From an uncultured Acetatifactor sp. (GTDB lineage Bacteria > Bacillota > Clostridia > Lachnospirales > Lachnospiraceae): a DNA stretch of 34,356 bases. The position numbers were made by a program, and so were the translations under genes. The first letter of the stretch is position 1; each line of letters opens with the position of its first letter. Under the pieces are notes generated by a model. That model was not told the DNA's origin, searched no databases, and saw only the letters and a list, made by a program, of their open reading frames with translations. The stretch lies in NCBI GenBank assembly GCA_910578215.1, contig CAJTPH010000025.1:27154-61509 (forward strand), read 5' to 3'. Of this stretch, positions 33,428 to 34,356 are shown piece by piece.

Positions 33428-33531
33428 AAAGGGGCTGTTGCAAAACAAAGATATTATACAATATATGGCTGACATACACGAATTAAAAAACCATATTTTG
33501 TACTTTCTCTGAGTTTTGCAACAGCCCCTTT
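33428..33531. repeat. MITE-like 104-bp hairpin element, copy 2
   Basis: Ends are AAAGGGGCTGTTGCAAAAC and its exact inverse GTTTTGCAACAGCCCCTTT; complementarity continues inward for about 40 bases per arm. It shares end sequence, length and internal CCATAT-type arms with 22356-22455 but differs in many inner bases. It starts 9 bases beyond the PBP stop and ends in TTTT, so it can double as a terminator. Confidence 0.78.
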
Positions 33532-33602
33532 TGTATTTTCCACCGTATGACTACGATATGTGATAAACAGTCATAAAGATTACAATAAGCAAAACAAGAA
33601 TA

Positions 33603-33632
33603 TTGCAAAATACCCTTATAGTGTGCTATAAT
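33603..33632 (+). promoter_or_regulatory. Promoter of the small hypothetical gene
   Basis: TTGCAA (33603-33608), 18 bases, TATAAT (33627-33632). Transcription would start near 33640, some 40 bases before the ATG. Confidence 0.6.
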
Positions 33633-33679
33633 ATGTCTGATAATACAAAATCGGAATTTCCGATACAGGAGGCATGGTC

Positions 33680-33970
33680 ATGGAACAGCCGTTATATACA
33701 TCACTTAAAGTAAACAACGAAATTGAATTCTGCGAAATTTCCAGTCTGGAATGCAAACAGCTTGTTGAGAGAGCTCTTTTACAGGGAAGAATTTCCTATT
33801 ATATCCGCTGGATAAAGCCCTCTATCTTCCGCCGCAACAAACACACCTGCATTATATGCATCAACGACAATGCAAGGGAAACCGCCGAAGAAATAGTCCG
33901 TTCCGTCTGTGACGAAAAGGGATTTCATGTAAAATTCCTCATGCGGAAATCACCCAACCAATACTTGTAA
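33680..33970 (+). CDS. Small hypothetical protein
   Basis: 96 residues from the ATG at 33680, chosen because AGGAGG (33667-33672) is 7 bases away; an in-frame ATG at 33674 is only one base from that site. I do not recognise the family. Seen: no signal peptide or membrane segment, an N-terminal mixed region, a basic centre (YYIRWIKPSIFRRNKH), the strand TCIICIND, a helix ARETAEEIVRSVCDEKG and a final strand. The alternating strand-helix-strand pattern recalls small alpha/beta (DUF2007-like or ferredoxin-fold) proteins, which is weak inference. It stands alone with its own promoter. Confidence 0.75.
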   Translation: MEQPLYTSLKVNNEIEFCEISSLECKQLVERALLQGRISYYIRWIKPSIFRRNKHTCIICINDNARETAEEIVRSVCDEKGFHVKFLMRKSPNQYL

Positions 33971-34019
33971 GGACAGCAATGGATGTTACATATTTTTTTA
34001 TTTAATCTGTAAAAATTTG

Positions 34020-34048
34020 TTGACAAACTGCGTTGTCCTTGCTATAAT
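34020..34048 (+). promoter_or_regulatory. Consensus promoter of the tRNA-Thr gene
   Basis: TTGACA (34020-34025), exactly 17 bases, TATAAT (34043-34048): a perfect sigma-A consensus promoter about 33 bases before the tRNA. A small hairpin GTGGTT-N7-AGCCAC follows in the presumed 5' leader. Confidence 0.85.
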
Positions 34049-34080
34049 AATATCCGGTGGTTGTGAGACAGCCACATGTT

Positions 34081-34147
34081 GCTGCTGTGGCTCAGTCGGT
34101 AGAGCGTCGCATTGGTAGTGCGGAGGTCACGATTCCCGTCAGCAGCT
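34081..34147 (+). tRNA. tRNA-Thr(GGT) with shortened T-arm (possible pseudogene)
   Basis: The acceptor stem GCTGCTG/CAGCAGC is perfect (7 bp), followed by discriminator T. The D-arm (GCTC-AGTCGGTA-GAGC) is normal. The anticodon arm TCGCA-TTGGTAG-TGCGG reads anticodon GGT (34114-34116), with one G·U pair at the top. Between the anticodon stem and the acceptor only 16 bases remain where about 22 are expected. The sequence runs …GGTCACGATTCCCGTC…, so the 5' half of the T stem and the start of the T loop (about six bases, by comparison with a usual CACGGGTTCGATTCCCGTC) are missing. CCA is not encoded. A perfect promoter and a terminator flank it. Confidence 0.85.
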
Positions 34148-34201
34148 TATTAGATACATTGTTTTACTGTATTTGCAGTATTCTGTAAAACAAAAGATAC
34201 T

Positions 34202-34240
34202 AAAAAAGGTAATCAAGCATTTGTTTGATTACCTTTTTGC
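34202..34240 (+). terminator. Rho-independent terminator of the tRNA unit
   Basis: AGGTAATCAA (34207-34216) pairs with TTGATTACCT (34225-34234), extended by flanking A and T runs, and is followed by TTTTTG. An upstream stem TTGTTTTAC/GTAAAACAA (34159-34193) lies between the tRNA and this hairpin. The A and T runs on both sides also let it work on the minus strand. From 34241 to 34356 I see no supportable gene. Confidence 0.9.
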
Positions 34241-34356
34241 TTTTTAGCAACACTGCCCGCTTATTTTGAGACAAATGCGCAAACCGTCCAATATGTTTTC
34301 TCTCCGCAAAAAAATCGAGCCTGATCAAAAATTAGACTTCTTCGTCTACCCTTACC

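Noticed and set aside
34261..34356. C-terminus of a minus-strand gene entering from the right edge
   Set aside because: A 32-codon frame is open to a TAA at 34261-34263, but it is too short and has no recognisable motif. Another frame is open for only a few codons.

Overview
The window reads as chromosomal DNA of a Gram-positive anaerobe of the Clostridia, most likely Lachnospiraceae. The reasons are a group A [FeFe] hydrogenase, a CIRCE-controlled groES-groEL pair, strong AGGAGG-type ribosome binding sites, LytTR and LiaF-like envelope genes, GT8 transferases and a class A PBP of clostridial type. Assignment below family level is inference. Almost everything lies on the minus strand up to about 30.2 kb. 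The PBP, a small gene and a tRNA at the right end are on the plus strand.

Left third (about 0.1-12.2 kb): a compact minus-strand exopolysaccharide operon of the Pel type. In transcription order it holds a PqqD-like small protein, a PelD with an SDR-like N-terminal domain, PelE, a DUF2194/PelA-deacetylase-like membrane-anchored protein, the PelF glycosyltransferase and the PelG transporter. Then come a DUF2304 membrane protein, a GT4, a DPM1-like GT2 and a DUF4874/DUF4832 protein. Most junctions overlap by 4 bp or are gaps of about 15-35 bp; the longest, 89 bp, lies between pelG and the DUF2304 gene. PelD keeps an RxxD site before a degenerate GGDEF loop, so c-di-GMP control is likely. The SDR-like domain has lost its catalytic Tyr and Lys. 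This locus is the most interesting system here.

Middle (12.5-24.6 kb): an [FeFe] hydrogenase with an overlapping flavoprotein (NuoF-type Fe-S segment plus GltD/SfrB-like module), then a LytTR regulator with a LiaF-like membrane protein. Next is an operon of a DUF3006-like peptide, two GT8 glycosyltransferases and two divergent PlsC-like acyltransferases, probably making an envelope glycolipid. After that come groES-groEL.

Right third: a DUF1905-like/C39-like peptidase fusion, a large PTPS_related membrane protein, MgtE, YigZ, a class A PBP, a small hypothetical protein and a tRNA-Thr(GGT) gene whose T-arm lacks about six bases.

Non-coding structure is rich. A 71-72 bp palindromic repeat unit lies upstream of both the Pel operon and the PBP gene, in the same orientation relative to each. 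Two copies of a roughly 100-bp MITE-like hairpin element sit directly behind groEL and the PBP gene. There is also a 39-bp tandem repeat, and several promoters with overlapping palindromes. All family calls come from reading the sequence; no searches were run.
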